From: Chloroflexota bacterium
GTDB lineage: Bacteria > Chloroflexota > Dormibacteria > CF-121
NCBI GenBank assembly: GCA_005881175.1
Contig: VBEN01000014.1
Span: 1 to 45,422 of the forward strand
Length of the DNA: 45,422 bases
Reading direction: 5' to 3'
A model generated the notes under the pieces. That model was not told the origin of the DNA. It did no database searches and saw nothing but the letters and a program-made list of their open reading frames with translations. This document shows, piece after piece, positions 43,116 through 45,422 of this stretch. Made by a program: the position numbers and the translations under genes. The first letter of the stretch is position 1. Every line of letters begins with the position of its first letter.

Positions 43116-45314
43116 TTGGCAACGTTCCCTGCCGCGACCGAACGCGGCGTCGATCTCTTAACCGGACTCAATCCGCCGCAGCGCGCTGCCGTGACGGCCG
43201 GCGATGGCCCGCTGCTGATCTTTGCTGGTGCGGGCAGCGGCAAGACGCGGGTCTTGACGCACCGGATTGCCTGGCTGATCCAGCAGGGGCGAGCCGAGCC
43301 TGGAGAAATCCTGGCCGTGACGTTTACGAATAAGGCCGCCCGCGAGATGCGCGGCCGGGTCGAGCATCTCCTCAATCTGACCGCCGGCGCGATCTGGATG
43401 GGAACCTTCCATGCGATCGGGGTTCGCATCCTGCGTCGGGACGGCAGCGCTGATGGAATCGACCGCCATTTCGTGATCTACGACGAGGCCGACCGGCTGT
43501 CGGTCGTCAAGCGGGTGATGAACGAGATGCGCCTCGATGAAAAGCGCTATCCGCCCGGCGGCATGGTAGCGCTGATCTCGCGCGCCAAGGACGAGGTCAT
43601 CAGCGCCGAAGATCAGCTAAGGGCGGCAGGCACGCACAACGAGGAGCTGGCCGCTCGGATCCGGTTGCGCTATGACCCGTTTCTCGAGCAGAACAACGCG
43701 CTCGACTTCGACGATCTGCTGATGCGGGCGGTCTGGCTGTTCGATCGCCACCCGGAGGTGCTCGAGAAGTACCAGAAACGGTTCAAATACATCATGGTCG
43801 ACGAGTACCAGGACACCAACCGGGCGCAGTACCTGATGGTGCGCCATCTTGCCAGCAAGCATCGCAACCTCTGCGTCGTGGGCGACGACGACCAGAGCAT
43901 CTACATGTTCCGTGGCGCGGACGTGCGCAACATTCTGTCCTTTGAGCACGACTATCCCGATGCGCAGATCGTCAAGCTGGAGCAAAACTATCGATCGACG
44001 CAGGTCATCCTCGACGCCGCGTACCACGTCATCAAGGCCAATCCGAACCGCGCCGAAAAACGGCTCTGGACCGATCGGCCGGGCGGGCCGAAGGTGGTGG
44101 TGGCGCAGACCTATGACGAGCAAGAGGAGGCACAGGCCGTCGCGCGAGAGGCCCTGCGCCTGGTCGCCGAAGGCGATTACCGGCTCGGCGATATCGCCAT
44201 CCTCTATCGCACCAACGCGCAGTCGCGGGCCCTTGAAGAAGTCCTGCTTCGGCGCGGCGTCCCCTACCGCCTGATCGGCGGGCTGCGGTTCTATGAGCGG
44301 CGGGAAGTCAAAGACGTCCTCGCGTACCTCCGGTTGATCGCCAATCCGCAGGAGACGCTGAGCTTCTCCCGCATCATCAACGTCCCCCGTCGCAAGCTGG
44401 GCGAAAAATCGCTCGCCCAGCTGGGCTACTGGGCCGACGCCCACGGCATGTCCGCCTGGGATTCCCTCACCCGCCTCGATGAGATGGATTTGACATCGGC
44501 GGCGAAGCTCGCCCTCGCGGACTTCCGTGATCTTGTGCTCGAAGTGCGGGCGGCCAGCGAGGAGCGGCGGCTGGTGGAGGTGATCGACCTCCTGCTCCTG
44601 CGCACGGCTTACGAGCGCTATGTCAAGGAAGGCAGCGCCGAGGGTGAGGAGCGTTGGGCGAATGTGCTCGAGCTGCGGGGCCTCGCGTCAGAGTACGATG
44701 GGCTGCCGCCGGGCGAGGGCCTGCAGGCCTTCCTCGAGGACGTCGCGCTCATGAGCGATGTCGACACCATGGACGACCGGGCGCAGGGGATGACGCTGAT
44801 CACCCTGCACATGGTCAAGGGCCTCGAGTTCCCTGTCGTCTTCATGCTCGGCATGGAGGAAGGCCTCTTTCCGCATAGCCGCAGCCTAGATTCGCCGGCC
44901 GGCCTGGAGGAGGAACGCCGGCTCGCCTACGTGGGAATGACGCGGGCGAAGGACCGGCTCTATTTGTTTCACGCCTTCCGCCGCCATCTCTGGGGCAGCG
45001 CGAACCTGAACCTGCCCTCGCGCTTTCTCAAGGACATTCCCCCCGACCTGGTTGATGGGTCCGCCGGACTTCCGGCTGGCATTCCCGACCCCAGCATGGC
45101 GCCCGCCCGCCTTGTCGAAGCCGCCCGCCCAGCCGCGCCGGTCGAACTGGTTCAGCGATTTGCGCCGGGCGATCACGTCGACCATCGGGCCTGGGGGCGG
45201 GGGACTGTGCTCAAGAGCACGATGACCAGGACGGACGAAGAAATCATCGTCAAGTTCGACAAGGTCGGCATGAAGATTCTGGCGGTCAGCCTGGCCCCGA
45301 TCGTCAAGGTTTGA
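43116..45314 (+). CDS. pcrA: UvrD/PcrA-family superfamily 1 DNA helicase
   Basis: About 732 residues from TTG 43116; the track ORF starts earlier in the wrong frame through the DUF4388 gene. ATP-driven 3'-5' helicase for repair and for removing RecA or replication blocks. Motifs: LNPPQRAAVTAGDGPLLIFAGAGSGKTRVL (Q motif and Walker A), TFTNKAAREM, DEYQDTN (Walker B), GDDDQSIYMFRGA, LEQNYRST, TLHMVKGLEF and YVGMTRAKDRL. The C-terminal FAPGDHVDHRAWGRGTVL matches the PcrA tail that contacts RNA polymerase. No Shine-Dalgarno is evident, so the start is uncertain. Confidence 0.95.
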   Translation: MATFPAATERGVDLLTGLNPPQRAAVTAGDGPLLIFAGAGSGKTRVLTHRIAWLIQQGRAEPGEILAVTFTNKAAREMRGRVEHLLNLTAGAIWMGTFHAIGVRILRRDGSADGIDRHFVIYDEADRLSVVKRVMNEMRLDEKRYPPGGMVALISRAKDEVISAEDQLRAAGTHNEELAARIRLRYDPFLEQNNALDFDDLLMRAVWLFDRHPEVLEKYQKRFKYIMVDEYQDTNRAQYLMVRHLASKHRNLCVVGDDDQSIYMFRGADVRNILSFEHDYPDAQIVKLEQNYRSTQVILDAAYHVIKANPNRAEKRLWTDRPGGPKVVVAQTYDEQEEAQAVAREALRLVAEGDYRLGDIAILYRTNAQSRALEEVLLRRGVPYRLIGGLRFYERREVKDVLAYLRLIANPQETLSFSRIINVPRRKLGEKSLAQLGYWADAHGMSAWDSLTRLDEMDLTSAAKLALADFRDLVLEVRAASEERRLVEVIDLLLLRTAYERYVKEGSAEGEERWANVLELRGLASEYDGLPPGEGLQAFLEDVALMSDVDTMDDRAQGMTLITLHMVKGLEFPVVFMLGMEEGLFPHSRSLDSPAGLEEERRLAYVGMTRAKDRLYLFHAFRRHLWGSANLNLPSRFLKDIPPDLVDGSAGLPAGIPDPSMAPARLVEAARPAAPVELVQRFAPGDHVDHRAWGRGTVLKSTMTRTDEEIIVKFDKVGMKILAVSLAPIVKV

Positions 45315-45422
45315 GCACCGCCCGCCGAACGCCTCAAACGCTCGCATCGCACGTTCCGCGCGGCTCGCGTGGGCCGGCGGGCCCGGAGGCGCAAGCGCGC
45401 GTCCTCGAGCTGCGGACGCTGA
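45311..45422 (+). CDS. ligA: Probable NAD+-dependent DNA ligase, first codons only (runs off window)
   Basis: TTG 45311 overlaps the pcrA TGA (TTGA) and opens a frame of 37 codons to the window end. The last residues, PEAQARVLELRTL, resemble the AQxRVxELRxLI start of LigA, and pcrA-ligA order is common. Identification rests on about 13 residues plus synteny. Confidence 0.5.
   Translation, partial: MSTARRTPQTLASHVPRGSRGPAGPEAQARVLELRTL

Overview
The window is about 45 kb of high-GC bacterial chromosome. Genes are densely packed, most stops and starts overlap by one to four bases, and GTG and TTG starts are common. Content and order (complete str-S10-spc-alpha ribosomal cluster, zinc-type S14 and L36, cdaA-cdaR-glmS, CIRCE-controlled groES, pcrA with a probable ligA start) fit a Gram-positive-like or Chloroflexota/Dormibacterota-type lineage. 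That placement is inferred from gene style only; no 16S rRNA is present.

Layout. 1-3740: the 5' end of an S9-type peptidase on the minus strand (cut by the window edge), two tandem paralogous membrane glycosyltransferase-like genes and a small membrane protein. 3760-25722: a promoter (TTGACA-N18-TACAAT), then rpsL-rpsG-fusA-tuf-rpsJ through rplO-secY-adk-map-infA-rpmJ-rpsM-rpsK-rpsD-rpoA-rplQ-truA-rplM-rpsI, all on the plus strand. Several ribosomal proteins (uL22, uS3, uL16, uL15, and less so uS5 and uL29) carry long Ala/Pro/Lys-rich C-terminal tails. 25784-27707: an antisense DUF222/HNH endonuclease gene and a divergent SRAP (YedK/HMCES) gene. 27760-33724: c-di-AMP synthesis and regulation (cdaA, cdaR), glmS, a damaged acpS fused to nnrD, and alanine racemase. 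33720-39115: a TPP riboswitch, then thiE, a thiS-thiG fusion, thiL, and the tRNA-t6A set tsaE-tsaB-rimI-tsaD. 39182-41627: a secreted SGNH hydrolase, groES without groEL, and a peroxiredoxin on the minus strand divergent from a phosphoribosyltransferase. 41732-45422: a proline-rich DUF4388-type protein, pcrA/uvrD helicase and the likely start of ligA.

The most interesting object is the minus-strand peroxiredoxin at 40425-40970. The ORF track shows it as two pieces, but they lie in the same frame and are separated only by one TGA. That TGA sits exactly where an AhpE-like peroxiredoxin has its peroxidatic cysteine (FDFSPG-[TGA]-TNEL). A hairpin begins 10 nt after the TGA. I read it as a selenocysteine peroxiredoxin that ordinary gene callers would miss or call broken.

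Other points: alr and tsaD lack any ATG/GTG/TTG at the position homology requires and appear to start at CTG; an acpS remnant has lost its middle and been joined to nnrD; a ThiS-ThiG fusion places the sulfur-carrier glycines inside the chain; and a dispersed palindromic repeat seems to have been captured as the C-terminus of methionine aminopeptidase. No rRNA, tRNA, CRISPR or insertion sequence was seen, and no gene-free stretch exceeds 300 bases.
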